In this document: positions 10,682 through 33,200 of the stretch, piece by piece
Position numbering within the stretch: the first letter of the stretch is position 1
How the letters are laid out: the number at the start of each line of letters is the position of its first letter
The notes under the pieces: generated by a model
Seen by the model: the letters and a program-made list of their open reading frames with translations, nothing else
Databases searched by the model: none
What the model was told of the DNA's origin: nothing
Assembly (NCBI RefSeq): GCF_947242115.1
Contig: NC_074714.1
Span: 33,738,323 to 33,802,322, forward strand
From: Biomphalaria glabrata
Taxonomy: Eukaryota > Mollusca > Gastropoda > Planorbidae
Direction of reading: 5' to 3'
Length of the DNA: 64,000 nucleotides
Made by a program: the position numbers and the translations under genes

Positions 10682-12347
10682 TCTTAAAATTAAATTCATT
10701 TTCTGATATTCTAAAAAAACAACAGTATAACGAACTATATTATTCAATGTCCAAACAACTTATAAATTCATGGGAGAGAAAATCCTCATTAATTCCTTTT
10801 GTACATTTAATATTAAAGCAACAAGTTTTACAGTTCAATGTTTTGTTGTTTGGTAAAGGAGATATTTTTCTTTACACATATTTACTAACTTACTTGGTCA
10901 TTATCATGGCTTTATAATGTTGTAATTAACAAAATATTTAACTATAAGTATTACAAGGTCCTTTTTTTTTTAAACAGTTTTGCAAACTAAATGTGCAGCA
11001 AACAATACTCTGAATTAGCTCAAGTACCTGAAAGGTTTTTCATTATAAATTTTTTTTTTTCATTTGCTATTAAAGTCAAAGGCATTACTCAATGTGCTGC
11101 CTATTTAAAGCTTAATTGGTCACAGCTCACCTACCTATATGTCATCTTTACATCTTTTGTCAATCAAACAAAAACAGCAAGACATGAGCAAGTACTAGGA
11201 CCTCCACTTTGGCGCTCATTAATCATAGTTGAAGATGAACAGAGAGATCAAGAAATAGTGTAAAGCATTTTGGTTTTTATACTTCTTAGCATTCATTGAA
11301 CTGCAAGTTTTTTGGAAATTTTTTAAGATGCCAAAAATGCCTTTGAAAGTGTTGACCTTCACCCTGTATACATCTGATCACAAAGCTTAAGTTTAAACTA
11401 TTTTGAAAGTCTTGACATTGCCATAAAGATGTCTTTGAATTAGCAAAAGATAACCTATGGTTTTTGCTAAATTGAATTGCTCAAACATTTATAGATTCTT
11501 CTGATATACACTACAGATAATCTACAGCTAAGATCTATACACTGCTTGAAAAATTTCAAAAAATTTAAATACTTTTGAGACAATATTTTGTAAGTTGTTT
11601 TATATCTATTTTAATGTGATATTTTTTTAGATGTTTTTTTTTTTAATTTGTGTATAATTTTTTATGAAATATTTCATGTTTTTAGTGTCAACCTTGCAGC
11701 CAGTATTTATTCAAGTACATGTTACCTTTAAATTTCTGAATTTTTGTCCTATTTACAATTTCTATACATCTATTTTGAAATATTAAAGATTTATCAGTTT
11801 CATTTAGACCATGATTTCTTCTTGGGTAATTTGCTCATAAAATGTTATAGAACTGCTCTGATGATTTTGAGCTGTTGGTAAAATTAATCAACAAAAAAAA
11901 ATGCAACAAATATTGTAAATGTGTTTTTTGATATTACAATGTTGTTGTTTTTTACTTTATTAAAATACAAATTAAAGTGTTTTTTTTTTTTTAAATTGCT
12001 TGTAGATGTTCTTCATTAGCACTATTGCTTAAGAGATGACATTTAGCTACTTTTATCACACAGAATGTTTTCTCACTTATATCTCCAAGAGCTAACAAAA
12101 TGTAAAATTGTATTCCATGTGACATTTATTTGCAAAAGTTTAAAGGATTTGGAAATTGCTTCCTGATCAACAGGTTTCATCAAGTAGTTTTTTATCACGA
12201 TGATTATGAAAGGTCAGACTCTTTGTTTTTAAATGTATGAAGTGGTAGTGTGATTAGAAGAAATTGTATACGTTCTAGTGGAGACTTGACATTTTAACTT
12301 AAGAATTTTCCATTCCTCCTTGTATTTTATGAGATGTTAACTAAAAC
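10682..12347 (+). other. Probable 3' UTR and 3' flank of the EGF-repeat gene
   Basis: The sequence is AT-rich with no exon-like coding. Possible variant poly(A) signals ATTAAA occur near 10813 and at 11782-11787, but the true cleavage site cannot be decided. The open frame at 10991-11263 has no recognisable domain and lies after the stop codon, so I treat it as UTR. Confidence 0.5.
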
Positions 12348-12483
12348 CAGGGCTTTTTTTGTGACGGTACACACCGGGTTCTGTATCCAGTATTATAACG
12401 TATATTATTAATTTTTAGTAGTTAAAATTTAGGCAATCAACTACTGAGTACCGGCACCTTTTTTTTTTTTTTTTAAAACACTG
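12348..12483 (-). mobile_element. hAT MITE with perfect 8-bp target duplication
   Basis: The ends are CAGGGCTTTTTTTGTGACGG and, in reverse complement, CAGTGTTTTAAAA. Identical 8-mers ACTAAAAC flank it (12340-12347 and 12484-12491). Its reverse complement aligns with the MITE at 25786-25959 through GGTGCC, ACTCAGT, GATTGCCTAA, TTTTAACTACTA and AATTAATAATA. It is 136 bp, non-coding, and lies between the convergent 3' ends of the EGF gene and RUVBL1. Confidence 0.9.
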
Positions 12484-12665
12484 ACTAAAACTAATGTCAT
12501 AAGTATAACTGAAAAAACAAAAACAACATAATGAATAACTTAATGACCAAATTCACTATTTAATACACAATGTTAAAATAATGAATACAAAATGAAAAAT
12601 ATCATTCACTTGAAAATGTCCATCTTGTCACAAGGGTAAACAATCAGTAAAAAAAACACAAACAA

Positions 12666-21283
<8,618 letters not shown>

Positions 21284-21297
21284 CATAAAGTGTCACC

Positions 21298-24200
21298 ATG
21301 AGTGAACAAGACACAGATGCAAGTGGAACTGAAGATGAGGAAGAAAAAGAAGAGGATAAAGACATTGATGAATCAGAAGTGAAAGATGCTGTTGAGCTAG
21401 ATACTTCAGGAAAAGTTTTAACTGATTCTGAAATAATAAAGAAATATCATTTTGTAGACAGTGATGAAGATGATTTGAACTCTATCAGTGATGCAGAGGA
21501 GTACTCCCCTCCTATAGCAGCCCTTCCTCCAAAAATTTCAAAGCAAGAGGAAAATCAAGTTGAGATTTCATCTAGTCCAGCTTATCAATGTCTTGAAGAG
21601 GTTTGGATTTAATTTATTTTAAAATTCCACAGTTGTTTATGCTATACATTACAAGAATTTTCTATTTTATTTTATAAATGATCAGATCTGGTAATGTTAA
21701 TAGATAGTATTTACACAATTATCTCTAATTCAGTATAATAGTACCTTTGTTTAGTGTAAGAATTGGTTAATGTATCTATCTACAGCATCATTCTTATCTT
21801 TCCCTCAATTTCTTACTCTGTAGGATTTTAGATTGTGAAACTTTCACACAACTTTGTTATTTCTCAACTATTTTTAAAAACTTGTTAAAAATATATTTGA
21901 ATGAAAACAATTAAATGATAGTGAATGATGTTAGTTTCTTTTACTTTTGTAATCAGCTGTTTCAAGAAGGCAAACTGACAGGCACAAAAGTAGCTTTTCT
22001 AAAAGCTAAGTATTCAGAGCTTCATGAAACATTGAAAAGGTAATGAAACTAAAATATTTGTTGTTGTTTGAAAGTTTATTTCTCTTTAGGTTTTCAAAAT
22101 CTTCATACCATAGTAATTACCTTTTTTATGTTTTGTTTTTTTAATTTTCAGTTTTGATTTTTTGTGTAAAATGCACAACTATTTAACAAATTTTCTTTGA
22201 GACAAAACTGATTAGCCAATGAGGATACCTATTTATAATGACTTCAATGTGAGAGAGTGAATAATGTTCTGTTTAGGTATCATATTTTGCAGGGGCCTTC
22301 TCTGTTACATCAAGTCTCATGTATTGCTATTGCTACTTGGTCTCAGGTCCATCTCCACCACTTCACAGCTAATGTGTGGTCCCACAACATACTACCAGGA
22401 ACATATTCCACTTCCCAAGAATAACTTTCACAACACAGTACCACTCACTTCCCTAACTTCACTAAAAAGGGACATTTTAATTAGCTGGTCCCTCAACTCA
22501 CTACCAGCCTGTAAACATAACACACTCCTTTCTGGTTATCTTAGCTGATTCATTTTTATTGAGAAAACATCTCTCTATGTTCACTCCTGCTTTTCACTAT
22601 TGAATGGACGCTGTTAGTTTGTTTTTCACAACATAATGTTCCAACATTGCTCTCAAATATATCTATTTATTATTTATTTATTTACAAATGCATCTATCCT
22701 TACAAAACTTTAGTTGCTATATGTTTTAAAGTGTTTATTTTTTATGAACATTTAGAATTGTACATAGTCTGCATTAAATCAATATTTAAAGTTTCTGGAT
22801 GCCTTTGTAGTGAATTATTGTTTCTTTCCATACTAGGACAAGAGAAAATGAATCAAGGCTTTTGCAAGAAGCAAAGAAATTCGCTAATGACCTCGACAAG
22901 CAATGTGAGGAATTAGAGAAGGGAGACAACTTTCCTGAAAACTCTAACACAGAGGTCTCAAAGATGCGAGAGCAGTTGTTAAAATATAACAATGACCTCA
23001 TTGAAGCCGAAGATAAACAGTACCAACTGGAATATAAAATTGAATGGTACTTTTTTTTCTTTTAGGGAGAGTGTGGAGTTTAGTTTTAAAATATCAAAAT
23101 TTAAAATGTCTCTTTTATCTGAAATCGGGGTTTTTAATATTTAAAAAAACTGAACTTTAACATTACATTTTCATCATTGTTTCAGCTTGGACGAGGAAAA
23201 GAAAATCATCCAAAGGGAATATAGCAGATTGCCTAAACAAGGGGTAAATATTTTGTATTTGTGTATCAGTATTCAATTTTTACAAAGCTTATATCTACTT
23301 ACTCTGTCTGTCTGGTAAAAAATTGGAACGCATTATTTCTCCAACTCCCACTGACAAATGAAGTTGAAACTTCGCAAAATTATTTCTTGTACCTGAAAAA
23401 CAAGAATCAATGAAAAAAAAAACAATTAGTTAATTAACTATTGGTAATTAATTTTTTTGTTGGTACCAATTAAGGGTAAGAAATTTACTTGACTGATGTG
23501 GTGGTTTAAGTTGAATGAGTCCCCTTTATACTTTGTGTAGAGAATTAAGTCATGGCTTAAATGTTTGAAGCTAGCAATAGATAACTATGAAACCTATTCT
23601 CATAAGCACTTTGCTTGCACAGTGGTTAGTCTATCAGCTTGAGAAGTCTTGAGCCCTCAAGTTTGAATTCAAGTCAAAAATTTTTTTAAAAATTCATTTA
23701 AAAAGCTAACACTGTAACCTCTCCCCCACAAACCCCCTTCTTTCTCCCCCTTCCCAAGTGATAAAATATCGCGCATTGAGAAAGCTAAAAGTATAAAATT
23801 ACGCTAAACAAAAACAAAAAATCACTAGATTTATTATTGCTAGTCTAGATCTATTACAAATTTGATTGCATGACTGATCCAAACTAATTGATACAATTAC
23901 ACTCAAATTAATATCAACTTTTTATATACTTTTTAAAAAAGTATTTATATTTTTTACTTGTTTCATTCTTTTAATTTGCACACGTTTGGATTGTAAACGC
24001 TGTTAAAATTATTTTGAATAAAACTAAAAATGTAAATGTACAGAAATGAATTTATAAAATTTTTATGTGTGATATTATGTTAAAACATAACCAATTACAA
24101 CAATGCTCTGGGTAAATATGAATGTGCATGCTTAAATACCTTTATCCTATCCTATAAGATGTTAATTTTTTTTAAGCAATGTTTATTAGAATGTTGTATA

Positions 24201-27200
24201 AGAATTCTTGTCTATCAAGATTTTTTTTTTCATTCATCATAGCTCAGCTTTCTCATTTTAAGTTGTAATTTTAACCATGAAATTATAAACCATTTAACTA
24301 TACCAAATAATTGACATAAAAAAATGAAAATTCACCAATGTGCAAATCTATACCACAACAGGAAATAGAGAAGAAAATCAAAGAACTTCAGAATGGTAAT
24401 GAAGAAATGCGTAAAGAAGTTCTACAAAGACAGAATGAAGTGAAAACATTAGTGGAAGATTTGGACAGGACCAATCACCAAATAGCTCATGATAAGAAAG
24501 AGTTTGAAAAATTAACAGAAGACATGGAAAAACTGAAAGTAAGATTGTTCTTCTATGTTTCAAAGCATCCAATTAGTTGTAGAAATAGTTCAAAGCATTT
24601 AATAGAACACAATTTTAATAATAATAAAGCCAATTAAATAACATAGACTCAATAATCAGCTTCTATACACTGTATCAATTTAATTTTGAGCTCCAGTAAA
24701 TAGTACAGAACATCAGTCAATAATTTTTGATTGGTTGTAGAATTTATCATGACATTTCAACTCTCTCTTAAGACTTAGAGCATCAAAGAGTGATGGTCCT
24801 TGGAAAGAGAAGTTTCTTTCCCAGTATCTGTTGTTTTTTTTTATCTCTTGTTTGTGCACTAGAGTCAAACTCTCATATGTTTATGGATGGTTTATAAAAA
24901 CTCAACAAGCTCTTCTATTCAGGAGGAATGCTGTTGTTTTTAATTGAGAAAAGTGTTATTTTAATTACAACTTTCCAAAAAGTATCAAAAAAGCAGTCTT
25001 ACATGAGGAGTGGCATTGCCATTGACAGAGGAATACAATGCTGGGAATATTGTACTATATTCTTGCTTTTTTTTTTGGGAAATTTAGAAGTGGTGTAAAA
25101 TATTTAGACTCTCTTTTTTTTAAATTTTTTGGGTAGCACTTCAGCTGTTTTTTGACCATTTGTAGCCTAGTTAATTGATGATAATAAAAAACTGCATATA
25201 CAGAGCTGCAATAGTCAAGGATTGCAAAAATGATACAATCTTCTGATTGGCAACATCAATACTGAGATACTTTCATATAGCTGATAAGAACATCTTGGTT
25301 GCTATTTGTTATTAATATGATGTTAAAAAAATATACTACCAGAGTTTTAATTTGCTTTTATCAATAGTTTTATTGTATGCTATAGCTGTGAATTCTTGTA
25401 TTTTATCATTTAATCAAATTATTTTACTAGTTTTTGTTATTGCTATTTATCTTTTTAGGCAGAGTTAGTCCAGATCAACTTTGTCCCAGGACAGACAGCC
25501 AAAGAAGCAGATAAAATTTTACGCCAGAAAAAGTAAGTGATGTTTTTAGTGGCTTCAAAATGTCTGAGGGAGGAGGGTAACACCTAGTTTGTAAAAGTTT
25601 TAAATTTAATTTCTTCTCTTTTTGATTTCTTTACAAAACAGAATAAGTCTCCTAGATTCTGATAAATTCATTGAAAATATTATCTCAATTTGTCAATAAT
25701 TTTCATAATTTTGTTTATGTCATTAATCCTCCAATAGGAGAAAATCTATTAAGTAATGGCCTTGATGATTTGTTATTGTGTGAATCAGTGCTTTTTTTGT
25801 ATAAAAAAGTAGGTGCCTACTCAGTGATGGATTGCCTAACTTTTAACTACTAATAAATTAATAATAAACCTTAAAATACAAGAAATATCATAATTTTTTC
25901 CCCACATTGAAAAAGTGACGGTGCACCGTACCGGTGCTTACCATCACAATAAAGCACTGGTGTGAATATTTTTTATTTTTTTTTAACAAAATGTAAATAA
26001 CATAAAAATATATGTATGAATCAATAATTTCAATTTAAATCTCATAGCAAATGCAAAAATGAATAAAATTCATTGTGTTATGTTAGGTTTTTATTTTTAA
26101 AAATGTTTTTATACATACTTATCACCATTAATATTTTCCATTTCAATTACTGAAATATTATATAATCATTGTACAAGGCCATCATTTTTACTGCATTGTC
26201 CATTGTCTTAAAGCTTAAAAAGCTTTTTTTTTTCCTTATCTATTTGTATAGCTCTATTCAGTCCCAGCTTGAGGCATTAGATGCTGAGTACATGGAGAAA
26301 CTTGAGATTATAAACAATATGGAAGTTCAGCAGAAGGCACTGAAAGATGAATATTTTGAGGCAGAAACTAAATTAAAATCGCTGAGAAGTTTATTAAGTG
26401 AAAAAGAAAGAGCCTTTGCAACTGTTGAGAAAGAGTATGAGCATGCCAAAGAAAGAGAAACAATGCTTAATGGAGACAAGTAAACAACATTTGTATTATT
26501 GTTTTACTTATATACATTAGTTTTATGTTTTAAGTCAGCTTTACCTCTGTATGTATTGTTCATTTACATCCCTCACATATCCCAAGCATTCACTTTAACA
26601 TGTTCTATTGTCTATTAAGTTATTGTGGCACCCTCTAGTTCTCTGTGAACCTCAATAATGTCTCATTCAGCTTTAGTCTTTTCATTCTTTGCTTTTGTTT
26701 TTCAAGTTTCTATTGCATGTCTCTCATTTTTCCCTGATACTAGCTTGTAGGCAAATCCTAATGATTATGTGACATGTTCAGCTTATTTAACAAAGACTAA
26801 AGAGTTAACTTAAAGTGAACAGTGAACTTTAAAAATGTTACCTAGATCTATTTGTTGATTCTATATTGAATAGACTCAATAAGACTTATTGAAGCTAATA
26901 AACTTTTTAAAACATTTTTGTTTATTCTAGAGCAAATCTTGATATGAATCTACGTCACATTCAAATGGAAAGAAAGAACCTTCATGATATCTACACAAGG
27001 AAACTGAAAGAAAAAGAACGAGATATTAGGAACTTAAAAAAAGCTGAACTGCAACTGAAAGTAGCAGAGGAAAATTTGAACCACACAAAATCAATTCATG
27101 AAAAAGTCAAATCACAAGTAAGACATTAAATAAGTTTCTCTGGGAAGCTATAAGTTTGTATTATGTACAAGAGCAAATAATTTCAGACAAAATGTTTTAT

Positions 27201-30200
27201 TAATATGACATTTTAAGAAATTGTAAAGCATAAAACTAGCTACTATTCTCAGGTCGCCTGTTTGCCTAAAGATGATGGCTCAACGGTGAAGAAACTGGAG
27301 GAATTACAGAAAGAAGTTGAGCAAGCAAAGAGAGCATTGGCACAACAGGTACAGTCGACAATTACATATCATTTTATTTAGCATTGTTTAAGTACATAAA
27401 CAAAATAGTCAAATACATTAAAGAACTTGGTCTAAGCCATTTTAAGATAAGATAAGATTAGAGATAAGATAAGATAATTTTTATTGATCCAATTAAATGT
27501 AAATTCAGTTTGACTACAATTGACCTACTCAGCTTAACTACTGTAAAAATAACAATATAGATGCAAATACAAACAACATTCACACATGAAACACATACTC
27601 ACTCACAACCAGCACTTAATAAATTAGACTTCTCAATGATGACATATGACCTTGTAAGAAACAAAACAGTCTAACAAATGAGTTAACTCTTTTAAGTCTA
27701 TTAATATTATCACAAACAAACTTTTTTAACTTAACTCTTTGAAGCCTCTCAATCTGATCCCAAACATTTACTTGAAGATATAATTTACCTAGCATTACAA
27801 GTTGTATGCAATAAATACTGTATGTCTTTATTTCAACAGAATTCATTGACTGCAGTGGAGCATGTCAAACTAGAAGCAAGTGCTTTGGAAGAACAAAACC
27901 TCCTGTATGAACAAAGTGATCTACGTATTGAAGTCGTGGAACTGACAAGACTGGCTGCCATTAAGGTACAAGATGTGTTCATAGATTTAATCCAATGAAT
28001 AACTATCATTTTGTCTAAATATGTCATTAATATTTGCCTTAACTTGATATTGATTATTTGTTTTTTTATTTGCAATAACAAAATAGTGTTTCATGTAAGT
28101 CATAGAATGGAAAATATAGGTAATAAAATTTCTATTATGGTCAATTGTTTCACGAGTTATCACTCTTTAAAACTTTTTTATTATTGTTTGCTTCACTGCA
28201 TCATTGCTAAATTTTAGGTCATTATTTGTAATCATATATGTCTATATGCTGAAAATAAAATCATTAAAAAAATGTTATGAGAAATTTACTTGAAATAGTG
28301 TTCAGTGTTATTTTTATATAAAAAGAAAAAAAAACATTTCAAATTGGAAATAAAAACAATAAAATTTATATAAAAAAATAATTATTTTTTTCAAAAATTT
28401 TTTTTTTTTTACTTTTTTTCAAAATTTATAGACTCAAAATTGTTTGCATGACTAGCATGTTCTTATTTTTCATTTTCACATTTGTGTTTTAAGCATACCA
28501 GTACATTTGACTTTCAATAGTGGTAATAATGCATCTTGTGTCTAAAGTGTAAAACATGAAACAGTATTACAAATTAATTGCATGTGGGTTATTTTTAAAT
28601 CTATAATTATTCATTGACATATAAAGTTTAATTTCCTACTGCCAAATTACATTTTCTTGAAATAGTTTTAATTGTTCAATAATGGTTCTATTAAAAAAAT
28701 GTTTTAATAATATTTCATTGGAAATGTTTGAAAAGCAAAATGATTTGATTGCCTGCTTTAAGAAATTTTGTATTGTTTTCCAGGCTGATGAAAGAGAACA
28801 GAAAGCTCGAGATTTTATGCGAGCTGAAATGAAATATCATAGAGCTGTGGAAGATCTCAAAACCAAACAGTTGCAAATTCAAGACCACCAAAAGAAGTTC
28901 CAGGAAATGCAAATCAAGTAATGTCTTTTCATTCTTTATATGCACTATATGATTCAAAATAGCAGTGAATGATGAAGTGAAAACATTTGTACCACTGTTA
29001 TAGTTTACATTGAACTCTTTCTCTCAGAACTTTCATCATGCATACAAATTGAATCCAAATGTCTCTGTCTCTTCAGGCTAAATGAGTTTGCCAAGCTCTA
29101 TGATGTGATCAAGAATGAAAGAAATAAATGTGTCAACCTCATACAGACTTCATCACAGAAAGCTGCAGAGATGAAAGAAAAAATCAAAATATTGAATAAT
29201 GAGATTGAGATACTTAGGACAGCAGTCATGTTGAAAGACAAGTAATTACCTCCCTTGCTTAGTAACTCTTATGATTTGTTTCATCTAACAAACAAAACTT
29301 ATGCTACATTTCAAAACTGACCTGTAGTGTATTTATTTGTTTCTCATGAAATCTTCCCTTGTACTCCTAAAAGTATTAGTATTAACTATGTAAATTCTAA
29401 AATTATCATTGATTTATTTTTTTTAAAGGATGACTTTTTTGTTTTCATTGATCAGAGAACTACAGAAGAACAAACTGAAACGCATGAATGCCATTGTCAT
29501 GAGAGACTCCCTTCGCAATGAGCTGACCAAACAGCAGCACCTGGCAGAGGAGATGAAAGCCAAGAGAGACCAACAGAAGGTGGAGCTTGGTAAACTGAAC
29601 CTGTTGATTAACCAGGGAGAAGAACAAATGAACAAACTGAAAGAGAGATTTGAAAACAATGTGAAACACAGAAATGAGAGGTACCTTCTCTTGGCCAGCT
29701 TTTTATGGTGTGAGAGTTTGACTCAAGTCAAATTAGGATTAGAACAAAAAAAAGTTTTATTAATTGAAACAAATTAAACATAAAGTTTTTCTTCTTCTTT
29801 CTTTGAATTACACAATGGGCAAACAAAAACAAGGAACAAATGAGAGAGAATAAAATTCTATACTTTTGTGTCATGTATTCAAACTTATTAAACGAATGAC
29901 AATAAAATGATATACTTTGTCATGTATTCAAACTTATTCAACGAAGGACAATTCTTTAAGCATTTTTTTTTTTATTTTACATATTTCTGTAAATAAACTG
30001 CCAATAAGTGATACAGTTTTTAAATCAGTTCTAACCCTGACTTAGAGATGGAGCTAACTGCAGTGGGATTGCCGTAAATTGTTTTTTTTAAGATTTTAAA
30101 CCAAGAAAAGAAGCATTCAGAAGTTATATCTAAGCCATGTAAGATTTTTTTAATTTAATAAAATAAATGGATTTTAGCTTAATTGCTGAAACGAATGATA

Positions 30201-33200
30201 AATAAGCATGCCATGTATCATATAATAGCAGCATTAAGAAGGTCAGTGGTTTGAGTCCTCTTTAGAGCTTAGATTTGTTTCACCATATTTTCTTCACTTT
30301 CTTCTCTCAATAACCTTTGTACTTTAATGATGCCATTATATCAAACAAGTCAAAAAAAAAGTAGTGTATTAGTGTTTATACAATGAAAACGTATAACAAT
30401 ACCATATGACCAAGTATGAGATGGTTAGTCTAATTGACAACAGTACTAGCTCTAAACACTTTTGTAATGTTTTGTTTCTGTTGAGTTTTCAAAGTTTTTA
30501 AATTAAAGAAGTCTAAGTTGTTATTTCATATGGACACTGAAGGCAATCTGACTGTGATCATGTCTATTGATTTTTATTCATTTCTTATTCCAGTCAATAT
30601 TTATATCAATACCAGTATTTGTTTTGCTTGTTTGACTATTTTCATGTGTTCCAACAGAATCCTAACCAAACTTTCCATAGGACAGCAGGGAAATGAGGCA
30701 GGCAGGGTCTCATTACTGGAGATAATGTCATCATACTATGTTTGTTATTTTAAAGAGCTTTTACCATATTGAGATGTTGAGAAAAAAATGATGTCATTTG
30801 AAAATAAATCTTTTAACTACAATGAGTTCCTCATTTCTACTATTTCACCAGGGGAGTTAAATTGATAGAGAGAAATGAGGAAGTCTGTGTCTTCTATGAA
30901 AGAGTTAATATTCAAGGTGAGCCCAAAATAACCTAATTCATACAGTTAAGAATGTGTGAAGTAGCCTAAAGTTATATTAGTAACTATTCACAGATTAGAT
31001 ATCTATTCTTAAAGTTATTTTATAATGTACCCCAATGTATGAATTGACTGCATTATAAACCATCATGCAAACTCAGTTGTGACCTGCATATTTATGCATA
31101 ATAAAAACTGACCAATCCATGGACCATCAGAGGTCTATGTAAGTTTTCTTTTCATCTTCTTCACCTGTCTTCAGCAAGAGCTCTTCTTTGGGTTTCTCCA
31201 CCTGTATCTTCCTGAAGCCACCTGTTACCATTTTCTTTCTTATATTCCTGTGAGGACAAAGTTGCATCTGATTTGATCTTTAAGGTGCATCCTCTTTCAA
31301 CTGCACCAAAAAATATCACCTAAGTTGTATAACCAATCAACTAAAACAAATTTAGATTTGTTAAAAATGTGTACACTGCAATGTAATTTGATTTTGTTTT
31401 GTTTTCCAGATCAAATGGTCAGGAATGGGGAGGTGGAGTTGAAAACTAAAGAAGAGGAGATCAGGTTTTTACAGCTTCAGAAACAAGAAATGAAACGATC
31501 ATTGGAACTACTAAGAAAGAATGTCCCAGAGAAACTGAATCTGGAGAAGGAGCTAGTAACATTGCAGATTCAGGTCAGTTTTATTTTTATTTTTTAAAAA
31601 TGTCAGTATGGAAAATGTTTAAATATCACTAAAAAGCTTATGCCTCTTTTTTTTTAGATGGTACACTCAATAGAGTGTCACTTTTGTCAAGCAACTCAAC
31701 ATTTTTTTATTACCACAAGTCATGTGGCTTCAGTTGTCTTTTGGCCAACCCTTTTCTCTTAAAAGTTTCCCTTTCAGACCTTGCAATCTATGGGGCAGAT
31801 GATGTTAAGGTCATCTGTTTATATGGTCAATGATTAACAAGCAGGGTGTAATGTGGCCAGCACAATGACCAACCATCTCTACTTTCCCAACTAAAGTCAG
31901 GTACCCATTAGAGTTGGGTGGACTCAAAAGTCCCCTAAAAATTCAAAATCCCAGTCTTCACTGAGATTTGAACCCAAGACCCCAGGTTCAGAAGACAAGC
32001 ATTTAACCACTCAGCCACCACATACCCCTGTCCTCTCATTTTTAATGTTTTTTTTTTTACCTTTATACAGTTGGAACAATGCCAAGACAGGATGCTGGCC
32101 ATGGAGAAATCTTTAGAGAATCCTTATGATGAAACACGAGTTCGACAACTAACAGGAATAGATCCCTCACCAGGGGAGATTCATAGCAAAGTTGAAGAGG
32201 TAATGTTATTTCTCATCACATAGACTAACAAATATTTCAGCAATTTCTGAATGCCTTCACCTTCACTTATCCCTTAGTCTGTTGGACCGTTGGGGCACCA
32301 CACAAGATCTAAATGCTCACCTTCACCTGTCCCTTATTCTTTTGGATCATTGGGGCGCCACACAAGATCTGAATGCTCATCAGCATTATTGAACAGGATT
32401 CCACATCAGTTTTGTGGGTGATGAGCAATCATGTTTACAGAGTGCAAATAAATGAAATAGGGTCTTGGACATGTCCTGATTACATTCTATACCCTCAAAT
32501 AAATAATGGAAAATATTTTTTTTAATCAATACCTATTGCTCATATTTAATTTTTCATATTTTTTGTGCTAAAAGGGATATTATTCAGTAGTACGAAAAAT
32601 ATAATTGTTAGTTCCCCTGAGTCCCACGATGAAAGACTGGGCTTTAAATGGTAAATTAAACAATTTTTAATTAATTCAATTATTAATGAAATGATCTTTC
32701 TACAATTATAATAAAACATGCTGTCCTGCAGCAATAGTGTATGTGGAACATTTCAGTTCAATAGGATAAATAAAAAGTTGTCAATATAAATGATTCAAAT
32801 ATTTGACCATGAGGAATGTTTGAGTAGTAAGTAAAAATTGAAATATGAAATGCTTTTGTTTTTCACACTCTAATATTGTTTTGTAAATGAAGTTATGAGT
32901 TACATGATTTTAATGTAACTTTAAACACAAGAAACTCAAGTCAAGAATATTTTCCTAGCAGTAGGCTTTTTTGTTCTTGAATAAACCCAGTCTGATATTA
33001 GCATTTTGCTTATAAATTACAGATGTTCCTTCAAAGATGATTACACCTACATCTAAACTAATTTGATCTAGTCATACATGTTAATTAGAGACCTAATTCA
33101 TAGGTTTTCCTGGTTGATTTAGGCAACCCGTTCCTTGCTCTAATGACACCAGGGCCAAATTTAAAGGAGGGAAAGCAAGGCTACAGTCCTGGGACATCCA

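Noticed and set aside
10991-11263. 90-residue frame after the EGF-gene stop codon
   Set aside because: No domain, no splice signals, and it lies in the probable 3' UTR.
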